From: Pusillimonas sp. TS35
Lineage (GTDB): Bacteria > Pseudomonadota > Gammaproteobacteria > Burkholderiales > Burkholderiaceae_B
DNA: 64,000 nt
Reading direction: 5' to 3'
Assembly: GCF_009857885.1 (NCBI RefSeq)
Contig: NZ_WWER01000002.1
Span: 62,001-126,000, forward strand
Shown: positions 8,550 to 17,230 of the stretch, piece after piece
Layout: each line of letters opens with the position of its first letter
Position numbering within the stretch: the first letter of the stretch is position 1
The notes under the pieces: model-generated
The model's database searches: none
The model's input: only the letters and a program-made list of their open reading frames with translations
Told to the model about the DNA's origin: nothing
Program-made: the position numbers and the translations under genes

Positions 8550-9728
8550 TCAGGCCCCCTTGGGCAGGCCAAGAATTTTCTCGGCGATGATATTGCGCTG
8601 GATTTCCGATGTACCGGCCAGGATGGTCTCGGCGCGCGACCACAGGTAGGCATGCAGCGTCTGCGCTGTGCCGCCCTGTTGTATTGCGCCGGGCTGGCAA
8701 ACATCGATGCCCAAGCGCGTGACGGCGAAGTCCAGCATGCGTTGGTGGGCTTCACTCCAGTGCACCTTGGTGGATGACCCCTCGGGCCCAGGCGGCTCGC
8801 CGGCGATTGCCTGCCGCAGGGCACGGCGTGTCTTCAGGCCCAGCACGCGGCTGTCGGCGGCCAGGCGCACCCACTGGCGGCGTACCGCCGCATTGGTGAA
8901 TGGATCGCTTTGCAACTGCTCGCGCAACTCGGCAAGCTCCTGACGGAAGCGCACCAAGCGCGGCAGAAAATACGTGCCCCGCTCAAAGCTGGCGGCCGCC
9001 ATGGCGATCTTCCAGCCGTCATTCTCCGCGCCGACAAGACAATCCGCCGGGACGCGGACGTTCTCGAAGAAGACCTCGCAAAATTCCGCCTCGCCAGTAA
9101 GCTGGCGGATGGGCTCGACCCGTACGCCGGGCAGGCGCATATCCACCAACAGAAAGCTAAGGCCGCGATGGCGCGGGCGATCCGGGTCTGTGCGGGCCAG
9201 CACAAAGCACCAATCGGCACGGTCAGCGAAAGATGTCCAGATTTTATGGCCATTGAGCACGTAGTCGTCGCCATCACGCCGGGCCCGGGTGCGCAAGGCA
9301 GCCAGATCCGACCCTGCGCCGGGCTCGGAATAGCCCTGGCACCAGACATTGCTGTTTTTCAGGATTCCGGGCAGGAATTCCCGCTTCTGCGCCTCAGTGC
9401 CGAAATGCAATAGCGTGGGCGCGAGAATACCGTGGCCGATTAAATTGACGCCCAGCGGTGCACCGCACAGGGCATGCTCTTCATGGAAGATCGCCTGGCG
9501 GGCCAGATCCAACTCATGGCCGCCGTACTGGCGCGGCCAGCCCAGGCCCGCCATGCCATAGCGGCACAATTCATCTTCCCAGGCCCTGCGAAACTTGAGG
9601 CAGCGTGGGTCGCCATCGCCCGGCCAACCCGAGCGGAAGGCCGCATAATGCGATGTCAGCCAGCCGCGCACGTATGTCCGGAAAGCATCGTGGTCAGAAG
9701 GGAATTCGGGGTGTTCTATCGTTGACAT
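8550..9728 (-). CDS. Acyl-CoA dehydrogenase, first of a pair
   Basis: This acyl-CoA dehydrogenase has 392 residues. Conserved parts include WPRQYGGHELDLARQAIF near the N-terminus, the FAD-binding stretch WCQGYSEPGAGSDLA (about 133-147), GHKIWTSFADRADW (about 164-177), and LAGTSEIQRNIIAEKILGLP at the C-terminus. The flavin-binding stretch and C-terminal signature are better kept here than in the following dehydrogenase, so this is likely the flavin-rich partner of a heteromer. It lies downstream of the Bug receptor gene with a 139-bp gap that holds a perfect palindrome. Its place in the operon suggests beta-oxidation-like handling of the CoA ester made by the synthetase. Confidence 0.92.
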   Translation of the reverse strand: MSTIEHPEFPSDHDAFRTYVRGWLTSHYAAFRSGWPGDGDPRCLKFRRAWEDELCRYGMAGLGWPRQYGGHELDLARQAIFHEEHALCGAPLGVNLIGHGILAPTLLHFGTEAQKREFLPGILKNSNVWCQGYSEPGAGSDLAALRTRARRDGDDYVLNGHKIWTSFADRADWCFVLARTDPDRPRHRGLSFLLVDMRLPGVRVEPIRQLTGEAEFCEVFFENVRVPADCLVGAENDGWKIAMAAASFERGTYFLPRLVRFRQELAELREQLQSDPFTNAAVRRQWVRLAADSRVLGLKTRRALRQAIAGEPPGPEGSSTKVHWSEAHQRMLDFAVTRLGIDVCQPGAIQQGGTAQTLHAYLWSRAETILAGTSEIQRNIIAEKILGLPKGA

Positions 9729-9821
9729 ACTTCATCCTTGCACAGCTCCTCCAAGCCGGGGTGCCGCGTGGCGGCAGCGCGCGCCACGCAGGCGATGGCC
9801 GGCGCAATGGCGGTGCCGCAC

Positions 9822-9841
9822 GCTGGGCCGGCCGGCCCAGC
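9822..9841. repeat. Perfect 20-bp GC palindrome
   Basis: GCTGGGCCGG is followed directly by its reverse complement. It lies in the 139-bp gap between the Bug receptor gene and the acyl-CoA dehydrogenase gene of the same operon. It could form a short RNA hairpin that weakens read-through or protects the upstream message, but there is no T-run after it. Confidence 0.4.
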
Positions 9842-9867
9842 ATCAAAGCGTGGAAAGGCGCACGGCC

Positions 9868-10836
9868 TCAGTCGATGCGGATATTTGCTTCTTTGGCTAC
9901 CTTGGCCCAGGTCTGGATATCTTTCTTGATGAAAGCGCCAAACGCGGCCGGATCGCTGCCGATGGCATCCAGGCCCAGCGACTCGAATTTCTGCTGCACC
10001 TCAGGCTCTTGGATGATTTCGTTTACCGCGGCATAAACCTTGCGCACTACCGCATCTGGGGTGCCGGCTGGCGCCACCAGGCCCAGCCAAGGCATGGCAG
10101 AGAAACCAGGGACGGCGGAAGCGATAGGCGGCACATGGGGCACGGACTTGGACGGCTGCTCAGTCGTCACCGCCAGCGCCCGAATGCGGCCATCTTTCAC
10201 AAAGGGGCCGGACGACGCCCAGGCATCGAACATGATCTGCACACGGCCAGCCACCAGATCGGTAAGCGCCTGCGAGCTGCCTTTGTAAGGGATTTCCTGC
10301 ATCTGCAAACCGGCCATGCTCTTGAAGAGCTCCGCCTCAAGTTGCGTGGACGTGCCCACACCGACCGAGGCGTAACTCAGCTCGCCAGGCTTGGCGCGGA
10401 TATACGCAATCAATTCTTCAACTGTCTTGACGGGTAAGGCAGGATGCACTTCAAGCACGTGCACAACGGACGCTACCTGTGTCACAGGCGTGAAGTCTTT
10501 GACAGGATCATACGAGACCGTGCTATAGACGCTGGGTGCAATACCCAGCGAGGATGCGGCCAGCAGCAGCGTGTAGCCGTCGGGCTTAGCGCGCGCCACA
10601 TAATTGGACGCAATAACCGTACCGCCGCCAGGCTTGTTTTCCACCACTACCGGCTGGCCCAGCTTGGCCTCCATGCGCCCCGCCAGCAGCCGCGCCAGCG
10701 TATCGGTGGCACCGCCGGCGGAAAACGGCACGACAATGCTGATGGGCTTTTCCGGATAAGCCGCCGCGGCAGGCATCGCCAGCGAAACAGCCAGTGGCGC
10801 GGCCACGCACAGACTGGCAAATATATTCTTGAACAT
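9868..10836 (-). CDS. Bug/TctC-family periplasmic substrate-binding receptor
   Basis: This periplasmic receptor has 322 residues. It starts with a signal peptide cleaved near MPAAAAYPEKP. The family marks are PISIVVPFSAGGATDTLARLL, VVENKPGGGT and YKGSSQALTDLVAGR. Bug proteins bind carboxylic acids for tripartite tricarboxylate transporters, or act as sensors; no TctA/TctB membrane genes are nearby. The start at 10836 is preceded by AGGAG and follows the acyl-CoA synthetase gene by 22 bp, so it belongs to the same operon and probably captures the acid that the operon degrades. Confidence 0.9.
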   Translation of the reverse strand: MFKNIFASLCVAAPLAVSLAMPAAAAYPEKPISIVVPFSAGGATDTLARLLAGRMEAKLGQPVVVENKPGGGTVIASNYVARAKPDGYTLLLAASSLGIAPSVYSTVSYDPVKDFTPVTQVASVVHVLEVHPALPVKTVEELIAYIRAKPGELSYASVGVGTSTQLEAELFKSMAGLQMQEIPYKGSSQALTDLVAGRVQIMFDAWASSGPFVKDGRIRALAVTTEQPSKSVPHVPPIASAVPGFSAMPWLGLVAPAGTPDAVVRKVYAAVNEIIQEPEVQQKFESLGLDAIGSDPAAFGAFIKKDIQTWAKVAKEANIRID

Positions 10837-10858
10837 CACTGTCTTCTCCTTATATCTA

Positions 10859-13132
10859 TTAGGAATTGTTCGGAGCATGCGCGGCTCGCGCATCTCCGCC
10901 GAGGATCAAGGCATCCAGGGCAACCGCGCCCCGCCCCCGCACCCTCGCCAGCAGGGGGTTTACTTCTATTTCGGCGACCGACGCGGGTGCGGCGGCCATG
11001 GCGCGGCCCACGGCCTCCACCGCCCGGGCAACGGCGGCAATATCCGCGCGCGGCGCGTTGCGATAGCCATCCAGCAGTGGAAATGCCACCAGACGGCGCA
11101 GCAGCGCCTCGGCTTCGCCTGCTTCCAGCGGCAGCAGCGCATGCGCGCTGTCCTGATAAAGCTCGGTCAGCACACCGCCCAGGCCTACAGTGAGCATGGG
11201 TCCGAAAACCGGATCGCGGCGTGCGCCCACAATCAGTTCCACCCCCGGCGCCTCCATGGCCTGTACCAGCACACCCTGCACATGTGCGCGCGGCGCCTTT
11301 TCGCGCACCGACCGCATGATGTCTTCATAGGCCCGCGCCACCGCTGCCTCATCGGCCAGTTTCAGCGCCACGCCGCCTACCTCGGTTTTGTGCGCAATGT
11401 CGGCGCTCAAAACCTTGAGCACCACCGGGAAGCCGGCCGCTCTGGCATGCGCGACGGCTTCCTCTGCGCTGGCGGCAATACGCGCCTGCATGACTGGTAC
11501 GCCGTGCGCAGCCAGAAAGCCGAGCGCCTGTGCCTCGTTGAGCGGGCCGGCGAGGCCAATGTCAATGTCGAGAGCGAGGCCGGATGCCGTTTTCCCGGGC
11601 ACGCATGCCTCGTCCACACCCTGCGAGCCGCTCGCCACAGCTGCGGGATCCCTGTTAGAGGCCTCGGTCGCCGCATACGCCGCCGGGCCGCCTTCGGCCG
11701 CGCACCCCGACACGCCTTTGGACGCATCGGCATTGCTCTCCAAAGCGGCCGGCATCGCGGCGCGCCGCCGGGCCTGCCAGGACAGAAATGGCCCCAGCGC
11801 CGCAACCGCCCGCCCCAGATCGTCGAACACCGCCACGCCCGCTTCACGCAGCGTGTCGCGGCAGGCTGCCCGCCCCGTATCGATGGCGGCAAAGAAGCGC
11901 GCATGCGCCCGGGCCACCTCGACAAGGCTGTCCGCCATGCGGTCAAGCATGTAGCCCGGCGCGTAGATAACCACCGCGTCCAGCGCCGGCGACGTGGCCA
12001 ACGCTTCCAGGACATTGCGTACAAAGCCGGGATTGTTCACCACATTGCCGGTGACATCGACGGGATTACCCACCATGCCGTAGTCGGGAATGCCTTCCCG
12101 CAACACTGCCTGCACGTGCGCTGGCAGATCGGGCAACTCAAGCCCGCTCTCGATGAACCGGTCGGCCAAAATGGCGCCCAAGGCCCCCGACATGGTGACG
12201 ACGGCAACACGCCGGCCGGCCTCACGGTGACGCAGCCGGGCCAGCATGGCAAGCTGTGCCATCTGCGCAAAATCGTGCGCCTCGATCACGCCCACCTTCT
12301 CGAACACGCTGCGATACACGCGCTGGTCGCCCGCCAGCGCCGAGGTATGCGACTGAACCGCCGCCGCGCCCTTGGACGTGGTACCGGCTTTAAGCGCAAT
12401 CAGCACCTTGTCATTGCGGGCCAGCCGACGACATGCGTCGACGAAGCGCGGGCCGTTGCGCAATTGCTCCACGTATCCCAGCACCACCTCGGTGTCTTGG
12501 TCGTCGGCGAGATACTCCAGGTATTCGGCAAACTCCACACAGGCTTCGTTGCCGGTATTAATGAACTGCGACACCGACAGCCCCAGTTCACGCACCAATG
12601 CATACAGGGCCGCGCAAACGTTTCCGCTTTGTGTCAACAGACTGACCGCGCCTCGCCCCTGCTGCATGGGCACCGCATTGAATACCGACGCAAACGCCGT
12701 GTGCGCCTGGGTGTTCAGATTGGCCAGGCCCATGCAGTTTGGCCCCGCCACCGCCATGCCCGACGACTGGGCAAACGCTTCGATGCCGGCCTGCAATGCG
12801 CGCCCGGCCTCCCCTTCTTCGGCAAAACCTGCCGCATAGACCACTGCGGCACGGATGCCCCGGCTGTGGCAGCGCTGCAGCATCGGCAGGACATCCGGCG
12901 CACCGATGGCGAGCACCGCCAGGTCTGGCGTTTGCGGGAGCGATTCCACATCGGGATAGCAGGGCAGCCCAAACACCTCTGTATATTTGGGATTGATGGG
13001 ATACACATCGCCCTGGTAGCCATAACGGGTCAGCAGTGAAAGGGGCATGCCGCCGATACGGCCCGGGTTGTCACTGGCGCCGATAAAACAGATTGATGCC
13101 GGTTCGAGCAGCGGCCGGAGATCCTGCCTCAT
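10859..13132 (-). CDS. Acyl-CoA synthetase, ADP-forming type (CoA-binding plus ATP-grasp)
   Basis: This 757-residue enzyme activates a carboxylic acid to its CoA ester using ATP. The N-terminal CoA-binding Rossmann domain has GASDNPGRIGG (about 18-28) and AGPNCMGLAN (about 130-139). A succinyl-CoA-synthetase-like middle part carries LLTQSGNV. The C-terminal ATP-grasp domain (from about 530) holds GFPVVLKVLSADIAHKTEVGG and the end part EVNPLL. A low-complexity Ala/Ser-rich linker of about 55 residues (about 470-525) joins the halves. The start overlaps the stop of the enoyl-CoA hydratase gene by 4 bp. The family is also called acetate-CoA ligase (ADP-forming) or pimeloyl-CoA-synthetase-like; the real substrate here is unknown. 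Confidence 0.88.
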   Translation of the reverse strand: MRQDLRPLLEPASICFIGASDNPGRIGGMPLSLLTRYGYQGDVYPINPKYTEVFGLPCYPDVESLPQTPDLAVLAIGAPDVLPMLQRCHSRGIRAAVVYAAGFAEEGEAGRALQAGIEAFAQSSGMAVAGPNCMGLANLNTQAHTAFASVFNAVPMQQGRGAVSLLTQSGNVCAALYALVRELGLSVSQFINTGNEACVEFAEYLEYLADDQDTEVVLGYVEQLRNGPRFVDACRRLARNDKVLIALKAGTTSKGAAAVQSHTSALAGDQRVYRSVFEKVGVIEAHDFAQMAQLAMLARLRHREAGRRVAVVTMSGALGAILADRFIESGLELPDLPAHVQAVLREGIPDYGMVGNPVDVTGNVVNNPGFVRNVLEALATSPALDAVVIYAPGYMLDRMADSLVEVARAHARFFAAIDTGRAACRDTLREAGVAVFDDLGRAVAALGPFLSWQARRRAAMPAALESNADASKGVSGCAAEGGPAAYAATEASNRDPAAVASGSQGVDEACVPGKTASGLALDIDIGLAGPLNEAQALGFLAAHGVPVMQARIAASAEEAVAHARAAGFPVVLKVLSADIAHKTEVGGVALKLADEAAVARAYEDIMRSVREKAPRAHVQGVLVQAMEAPGVELIVGARRDPVFGPMLTVGLGGVLTELYQDSAHALLPLEAGEAEALLRRLVAFPLLDGYRNAPRADIAAVARAVEAVGRAMAAAPASVAEIEVNPLLARVRGRGAVALDALILGGDARAAHAPNNS

Positions 13133-13932
13133 GCCGTTTCTCCGCGCTTGTTGCGCTGGATCGCCTGAGCCAGCCCTTTGTCGCGCACCGCCTGGAACTC
13201 GCTGCTCATGTGCGACAGCTGATGCGTATCGAAGTGCGCCGACAGCGCCGCGCGCAGGCCCTGGACGTCCAGGCTGCGGTTGAGGGACTTCTTCAGAAGC
13301 CGCATCCCGAAGGGCGGCGCCTGGGCAATGCGCTGCGCCAGGGCCAACGTGTCGGCATCCAGGCTGTCGACGGGCACCACGCGGTTTACCATGCCGATGC
13401 GATGCGCCTCGGCCGCGTCCAGCCGTTCGCCCGTGAACAACATTTCTTTAGCCTTGCGCAGCCCCATCACCCAGGGGTGAATCAGCACCTCGGTGGCCGC
13501 GGCGGCCAGCGTATGGCCGACAGGGTCCGAAAAATAAGCGTCGTCGGCGCATACGATGAGATCACACATATTGGCGATCATGAACCCACCCGCCACACAG
13601 GCGCCCTGCACCTGGGCAATCGTGGGCTTGGGAAAATCCCAGATGCGCAGGCAGTAGTCGTAATAGCGCAGAGACTCGTACGCCCAACGCTCTTCGACCG
13701 TGAAGGACGCACGGCTCGCCTGCGCCTCCTTCAAATCATGCCCGGCCGAAAAGTGGCTGCCCGCCGCCGCGATCACCATCACACGCACCGCATCGTCATC
13801 CCGTGCGCGGCTGACCGCATCATCCAGTTCATCAAGCAGGTGCTGGTTCTGCGCATTACGGGCCTGGGGCCTGTTCAGACTGATGCGCCTCACGGGGCCA
13901 TGGTCTTCCACAATCAACGAGGTATAGGACAT
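13129..13932 (-). CDS. Enoyl-CoA hydratase/isomerase family protein
   Basis: This crotonase-fold enzyme has 267 residues. The oxyanion-hole regions are visible: SAGHDLKEA (about 57-65) and the stretch AQVQGACVAGGFMIANMCDLIV. Typical members hydrate an enoyl-CoA made by an acyl-CoA dehydrogenase, and two such dehydrogenases lie downstream in this operon. This is the first gene of the operon, divergent from the IclR regulator at 14144. The ATG complement is at 13930-13932. Which reaction of the superfamily (hydratase, isomerase or hydrolase) it catalyses cannot be decided from the motifs. Confidence 0.88.
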   Translation of the reverse strand: MSYTSLIVEDHGPVRRISLNRPQARNAQNQHLLDELDDAVSRARDDDAVRVMVIAAAGSHFSAGHDLKEAQASRASFTVEERWAYESLRYYDYCLRIWDFPKPTIAQVQGACVAGGFMIANMCDLIVCADDAYFSDPVGHTLAAAATEVLIHPWVMGLRKAKEMLFTGERLDAAEAHRIGMVNRVVPVDSLDADTLALAQRIAQAPPFGMRLLKKSLNRSLDVQGLRAALSAHFDTHQLSHMSSEFQAVRDKGLAQAIQRNKRGETA

Positions 13933-14100
13933 TACCGTCTCAATCCAATAAAGGTTGCGTAACTGGTTGCCAGGGATAACTTGCCGGGATGGGCAGCCGG
14001 GATTGCGGATAACCCCGCAGCCGGATGCGGCGCGCCGCCTGGCTCAGGGCGGATTAAGCCCTTATATTTCCTACAATACAAACATTTATTGATTTATTTC

Positions 14101-14111
14101 CCACAATGTGG
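14101..14111. promoter_or_regulatory. Short palindrome in the divergent promoter region
   Basis: CCACAATGTGG (5 bp arms around one base) lies 32 bp before the IclR start, within an A+T-rich patch (14064-14100) of the 211-bp gap between the divergent catabolic operon and its regulator. This is where an IclR protein would bind to control both sides. The assignment is inferred from position only. Confidence 0.35.
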
Positions 14112-14143
14112 TCATCTATGCGGGTGCGGACAAAGGAGTGGCA

Positions 14144-14956
14144 ATGGATACGGGCATAGAGGCAGAGACGGGCGGCGGAGCACAACGCGGCACCCAAAGC
14201 ATTCGCCGGGCGCTGCAGTTGCTGCGGCTACTGGCCGAGCATGACGCCCAGGGCCTGGCGCTGCGGGACATCATGTCCCAGTCGGGGCTCGAACGGTCCA
14301 CCGCCCACCGCCTGGTCAGTTGCCTGGTCGACGAAAACTTCGCCTCCCGCGATCCGGGCACCCGCCGCTACCACCTGGGCGTGGATGCCATGCAACTGGG
14401 TTTTTCGGCCATGCAACGGGCGCCCATCGTCGATGTGCTGCAGCCGCTTACCAAGCGCCTGTGCAGGCTGTCGGGCGATACGGTCTTCCTGGTGGTGCAG
14501 CAGGGCGACTACGCGCTATGCCTGTTGCGCGAGCATGGCGATTTCCCCGTTCGCATCTTCACCATCGATTCCGGCGAAAAACGCCTGTTGGGCATCGGAG
14601 CAGGCGGGCTGGCCCTGATCGCGCGGTACAGCGACGAAGCCATCGCGCAGATCCACGCACGCCACGAGGCCGACTACCTGAAAGCGGGCTTGCCGCTGCC
14701 GATGCTGCTACGCCACGCCAGCGCAGTCCGCGAACGCGGCTACTCGGAAATCATCGACGGCATCACGCCCGGCGTATCAGGTGTGGGCTGCGCGTTCGCT
14801 GTCTCGCGCATTGCCACGGCGGCGATCAGCTTCGGCGCCATCAGCCAGCGCCTGGACGCAACGCGGCGCGAAGAAATGGGCCGCTTGCTGGTGCGCGAGT
14901 GCCAGGCTTGGGTCTGTAACGAAGGCCACGCGCAAAACGCTACAATGCGAGGTTGA
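14144..14956 (+). CDS. IclR-family transcriptional regulator
   Basis: This regulator has 270 residues. The N-terminal winged helix-turn-helix covers about 15-75, with SIRRALQLLRLLAEHD and GLERSTAHRLVSCLVDENF. The C-terminal effector-binding domain covers about 95-265. AAAGGAG ends 5 bases before this ATG, which decides the start; an earlier in-frame ATG at 14108 is weaker. It is divergent from the enoyl-CoA hydratase/acyl-CoA synthetase operon and most likely controls it in response to the imported acid or its CoA ester. The mla operon begins only 19 bp downstream on the same strand, so some read-through is likely. Confidence 0.92.
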   Translation: MDTGIEAETGGGAQRGTQSIRRALQLLRLLAEHDAQGLALRDIMSQSGLERSTAHRLVSCLVDENFASRDPGTRRYHLGVDAMQLGFSAMQRAPIVDVLQPLTKRLCRLSGDTVFLVVQQGDYALCLLREHGDFPVRIFTIDSGEKRLLGIGAGGLALIARYSDEAIAQIHARHEADYLKAGLPLPMLLRHASAVRERGYSEIIDGITPGVSGVGCAFAVSRIATAAISFGAISQRLDATRREEMGRLLVRECQAWVCNEGHAQNATMRG

Positions 14957-14975
14957 TCGTTTACCAATCCCGCCT

Positions 14976-15821
14976 ATGACCGCCACCGCGACATCGCACA
15001 CCGAGCAGCCTGCCGACGACCCCGTCGTGAAGTTCAGCGGCGTTGCGCTGGGCTACGGAGATTTCACCGTCCTCAAAGGTATCGACCTGGTCGTCAAGCC
15101 CGGCCAGGTCGTGGCGATGATGGGCGGTTCCGGGTCGGGCAAGACAACGCTGCTGCGCGCCGCCACGGCGCAGATCACGGCCCAGCAAGGCACCATCAGT
15201 GTATTTGGCAACGATATCCGCACGCTGCAGGGCGAGGCCCTGCGCAAGGCGCGCCAGCGCATGGGCGTGTTGTTCCAGCAGGGTGCCCTGTTCACCGACC
15301 TCAACGTATTCGAGAACGTCGCCTTCCCTCTGCGCGAGCATACGCAAATGACGCAGGCGCAAGTTACCGAGCGCGTGCTGGACAAACTCAACGCCGTCGG
15401 CCTTCGGGCGGCCGCGCACCTGCGCATTTCGGAAATCTCCGGCGGCATGGCGCGGCGGGTGGCGCTGGCGCGGGCCATCGTCATGGAGCCCGAGCTCATT
15501 CTGTACGACGAGCCCTTCGCCGGGTTGGATCCGATCTCGCTGGGCATCACCGCCGAACTCATCCGCAGCCTGACCGACCGCCTGCACTGCGCATCCATCC
15601 TCATTACCCACGACGTGCCCGAATCCTTCAAGATTGCGGACTACGTCTACGTGGTGGGCCAGGGCACCTTGCTGGCATCGGGCACCCCGCGGCAATTGTC
15701 GGGTTCGCAAGACGCCTACGTGAAGCAGTTCATCAATGGCGAATCCGACGGCCCCATTGCATTCAACTATCCGGTCACACCGGCCTTCGAGGCCTGGCTG
15801 GCCCGCCAAGGACGCAAATAA
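14976..15821 (+). CDS. mlaF: MlaF, ATPase of the phospholipid transporter
   Basis: MlaF is the ATPase of the MlaFEDB complex, which moves phospholipids between the inner membrane and the periplasmic carrier MlaC and keeps the outer membrane asymmetric. The 281-residue product has Walker A GGSGSGKTT (50-58), signature SEISGGMARRVALARA, and Walker B ELILYDEPFAGLDP. The ATG at 14976 matches the usual N-terminus. The stop overlaps the mlaE start (TAATG), so the two are translationally coupled. The gene order mlaF-E-D-A-C is typical of Burkholderiales. Confidence 0.95.
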   Translation: MTATATSHTEQPADDPVVKFSGVALGYGDFTVLKGIDLVVKPGQVVAMMGGSGSGKTTLLRAATAQITAQQGTISVFGNDIRTLQGEALRKARQRMGVLFQQGALFTDLNVFENVAFPLREHTQMTQAQVTERVLDKLNAVGLRAAAHLRISEISGGMARRVALARAIVMEPELILYDEPFAGLDPISLGITAELIRSLTDRLHCASILITHDVPESFKIADYVYVVGQGTLLASGTPRQLSGSQDAYVKQFINGESDGPIAFNYPVTPAFEAWLARQGRK

Positions 15822-16606
15822 TGTCTCCCGTCCAATCGATTTCGACCCTGGGCGCGCGCGTACGGCGCGGTGTCACGGGGCTGGGCGCCTTCATGCGCCT
15901 GACCGGTGCGATTTTGGCGCGCAGCGACATCGTCCTGCGCCGGCCGGGCCTGGTATCGCAGCAAGTGCATTTCATCGGTAATTACTCGCTGGTAATTATT
16001 ATCGTGTCCGGTCTCTTCGTGGGCTTTGTGCTCGGCCTGCAGGGGTATTACACACTCAACCGCTACGGCTCCGAAGAAGCGCTGGGCCTGCTGGTGGCGC
16101 TGTCGCTCACGCGCGAACTCGGCCCGGTGGTCACCGCCCTGCTGTTCGCGGGGCGGGCAGGCACCTCGCTCACCGCAGAAATCGGCCTCATGAAGGCCGG
16201 CGAGCAGCTCTCGGCCATGGAAGTCATGGCGGTAGACCCAATCCGCCGTGTACTCACGCCGCGTTTCTGGGGGGGCTTCATTGCCATGCCCATCCTGGCG
16301 GCGGTGTTCTCCATGGTGGGGGTGCTCGGCGGCTGGATCGTCGGCGTAAAACTCATCGGCATCGACGCGGGTGCGTTCTGGTCACAGATGCAAAACGGCG
16401 TAGATGTCATCGACGACGTCCTGAATGGCGTCATCAAGAGCCTGGTGTTCGGCCTGGCGGTCACGTTGATCGCACTGTACGCCGGCTGGACGGCCAAGGC
16501 CACCCCCGAAGGGGTCTCCCGCGCCACCACCCGCACAGTCGTCATCGGCTCGCTGGTTGTGCTGGGGCTGGACTTCATCCTGACCGCGCTGATGTTCAGC
16601 GCCTGA
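15821..16606 (+). CDS. mlaE: MlaE, permease of the phospholipid transporter
   Basis: This 261-residue inner-membrane permease partners with MlaF and MlaD. Family marks include HFIGNYSLVIIIVSGLFVGFVLGLQGY, the loop VTALLFAGRAGTSLTAEIGLMK, and EQLSAMEVMAVDPIRRVLTPRF. Membrane helices are clear through to the C-terminus. Its start shares one base with the mlaF stop. It lies 30 bp before mlaD. Confidence 0.95.
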   Translation: MSPVQSISTLGARVRRGVTGLGAFMRLTGAILARSDIVLRRPGLVSQQVHFIGNYSLVIIIVSGLFVGFVLGLQGYYTLNRYGSEEALGLLVALSLTRELGPVVTALLFAGRAGTSLTAEIGLMKAGEQLSAMEVMAVDPIRRVLTPRFWGGFIAMPILAAVFSMVGVLGGWIVGVKLIGIDAGAFWSQMQNGVDVIDDVLNGVIKSLVFGLAVTLIALYAGWTAKATPEGVSRATTRTVVIGSLVVLGLDFILTALMFSA

Positions 16607-16636
16607 CCAAACACTTATCTATACACGGATCAACAC

Positions 16637-17116
16637 ATGACGCGCGAAAAAACAGATTTCCTGGTCGGCCTGTTCGTGCTGCTGGGAGCCATTGCCCTGG
16701 TATTTCTTGCCCTGCAAGCCGGCAACCTGAGCACATTTTCCCTGTCCTCCTCCACCTATAAAGTCGACGCCTATTTCGACAATGTGGGTGGTCTGAAGGT
16801 GCGCGCGCCCATCAAGAGCAGCGGCGTGGTCGTGGGCCGGGTGGGCGCCATCGGCTTCGACAACACCCGCTACCAGGCCGTTGTCACGCTGGACCTGGAC
16901 AAGGGTTACGAATTCCCCACCGATTCATCGGCGTCCATTCTCACTTCGGGCCTGCTGGGCGAACAATTCATCGGCCTCACCCCGGGCGGCGAAGAGAAAA
17001 TGTTGGCTGATGGCAACGAAATCACCTATACCCAAAGCGCCGTGGTCCTCGAAGAGCTGATCAGCAAGTTTCTGTACGGTTCGGCCAGCAAACAAGGCAG
17101 TAGCCCGCAAAACTGA
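16637..17116 (+). CDS. mlaD: MlaD, MCE-domain lipid-binding subunit
   Basis: MlaD is a membrane-anchored MCE protein that forms a hexameric ring around the MlaE exit and hands lipids to and from MlaC. The 159-residue product has one N-terminal anchor (DFLVGLFVLLGAIALVFLALQAG) followed by the MCE domain with YFDNVGGLKVRAPIKSSGVVVGRV. The end is hydrophobic (AVVLEELISKFLYG), like the central pore helix of the family. It is in operon with mlaFE, and the next gene mlaA follows after 114 bp. Confidence 0.95.
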   Translation: MTREKTDFLVGLFVLLGAIALVFLALQAGNLSTFSLSSSTYKVDAYFDNVGGLKVRAPIKSSGVVVGRVGAIGFDNTRYQAVVTLDLDKGYEFPTDSSASILTSGLLGEQFIGLTPGGEEKMLADGNEITYTQSAVVLEELISKFLYGSASKQGSSPQN

Positions 17117-17230
17117 GCATATCGCGCACATTTGACATCACACGCGCAAGGCCATCCGGCCAGGGTCGCAGCCACCGTTGTTGTAATGCAGAGGGGTAAA
17201 ATGCCCCTATCGCGGACATAAACTCATTGC

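Noticed and set aside
10829-13039. 736-codon open frame on the plus strand
   Set aside because: Complement of the acyl-CoA synthetase gene, which has clear domains; the plus frame is His/Arg-rich without motifs.
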